From the NCBI GenBank assembly GCA_014323795.1, contig JACONK010000028.1:1-64000 (forward strand): DNA of 64,000 nucleotides, given 5' to 3'. This stretch comes from Paracoccaceae bacterium (GTDB lineage: Bacteria; Pseudomonadota; Alphaproteobacteria; Rhodobacterales; Rhodobacteraceae). The notes under the pieces are model-generated. The model had not been told where the DNA came from and ran no database searches. It worked only from the letters and a program-made list of their open reading frames with translations. Below are positions 63,671-64,000 of the stretch, piece by piece; position 1 is the first letter of the stretch; each line of letters begins with the position of its first letter. Position numbers and translations under genes: made by a program.

Positions 63671-64000
63671 TCACGGGGTCCAGCACAGAAAATTGCCAAT
63701 CATGCGCAGGCCAACGGCCTGGCTTTTTTCCGGGTGGAACTGGGTGCCGACCAGGTTATCGCGCCCGACGAGTGCGACAACCGGACAGCCGTAGTCTACC
63801 GTGGCAAGCCGATTGTCCGTGTCTTTCGGCAGCAGGTGGTAGGAGTGCACGAAATAGACGTGATCGCCATCTGCCACGCCACTGATCACCGGGTGATCTG
63901 TCAGCCGTGTCAGGGCGTTCCAGCCCATATGAGGGATTTTCAGGGAGAGATCATCGGGTGCCAGGCGTACGACCTCCCCCGGGATCCAGCCGAATCCTTC
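63671..64000 (-). CDS. hisH: Imidazole glycerol phosphate synthase subunit HisH (partial)
   Basis: The C-terminal 109 residues of the glutamine amidotransferase subunit; the gene continues past the window edge. Visible are GFGWIPGEVVRL, KIPHMGWN near the new N-edge, VYFVHSYH with the catalytic His region, and the GTQFHPEKSQ motif carrying the catalytic His and Glu of the triad. The nucleophilic Cys lies outside the window. With HisF it supplies ammonia for imidazole glycerol phosphate synthesis. Confidence 0.93.
   Translation of the reverse strand, partial: EGFGWIPGEVVRLAPDDLSLKIPHMGWNALTRLTDHPVISGVADGDHVYFVHSYHLLPKDTDNRLATVDYGCPVVALVGRDNLVGTQFHPEKSQAVGLRMIGNFLCWTP

Noticed and set aside
1-64000. 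CRISPR arrays, insertion sequences, prophage
   Set aside because: No regularly spaced repeats, no transposase or integrase motifs, and no phage structural genes were seen on either strand.

Overview
The window is a chromosomal segment of an alphaproteobacterium, most likely of the order Rhodobacterales or a close relative. I judge this from gene content and from gene orders that I recall as typical of that group: leuC-leuD-exo/endonuclease-like protein-leuB, comF-grxC-nitrilase, hisH/DUF2147/hisA, an IF-3 that begins with an ARRPH-type N-terminus, an IalB-family protein, UbiG/UbiH (ubiquinone), and a corrinoid-linked one-carbon block with a RACo-like activator. No phylogeny or search was run. 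There are no rRNA or tRNA genes, no CRISPR array, no insertion sequence and no phage genes that I can see.

Layout. 1-12.1 kb: a fragmentary start, then a PotABCD-type ABC importer (+ strand) converging on a minus-strand block: RACo-like Fe-S protein, methyltetrahydrofolate:corrinoid methyltransferase, methylenetetrahydrofolate reductase, small virulence-factor-family protein and SDR dehydrogenase. This looks like uptake of a methylated substrate plus B12-dependent transfer of its methyl group to folate, although the substrate methyltransferase and the corrinoid protein are not here. 12.6-19.6 kb: rlmE, a long eroded spacer with an RTX-toxin remnant, hemH, comF, a damaged grxC, a nitrilase-family amidase, ubiG and pip. 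19.7-25.4 kb: an oligopeptide-type ABC importer ending in a good intrinsic terminator. 25.6-28.1 kb: thiolase, a frameshifted EamA transporter and HU. 28.4-33.5 kb: leucine biosynthesis (leuB, EEP-family protein, leuD, leuC). 34-41.1 kb: a polyamine module (aldehyde dehydrogenase, class III aminotransferase, PotABCD). 41.5-51 kb: ubiH, FkbM methyltransferase, GntR regulator, lpxD with its own ACP and ketoacyl-ACP synthase, IalB, a broken DsbA/FrnE-like gene and an AMP-forming ligase. 51.8-57.9 kb: infC, a broken alanine-rich coiled-coil gene, an ABC exporter and an acyl-CoA synthetase. 58.2-64 kb: metG, trpA, ychF, hisA, a DUF2147 protein and the end of hisH.

Two themes stand out. First, two RNA-like elements that resemble parts of the cobalamin riboswitch lie in the corrinoid/transporter region: one directly over the ribosome-binding site of the first transporter gene, and one in antisense orientation beside the methylenetetrahydrofolate reductase gene, followed by a U-tract hairpin. 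Together they suggest B12-controlled expression of the whole block, possibly through an antisense transcript. Second, the segment is eroding: at least five genes are broken or lack key residues (RTX C-terminus, grxC, EamA permease, FrnE-like DsbA, alanine-rich protein), and spacers of 300-1,100 bases are common. That fits a lineage under relaxed selection, such as a host-associated one.
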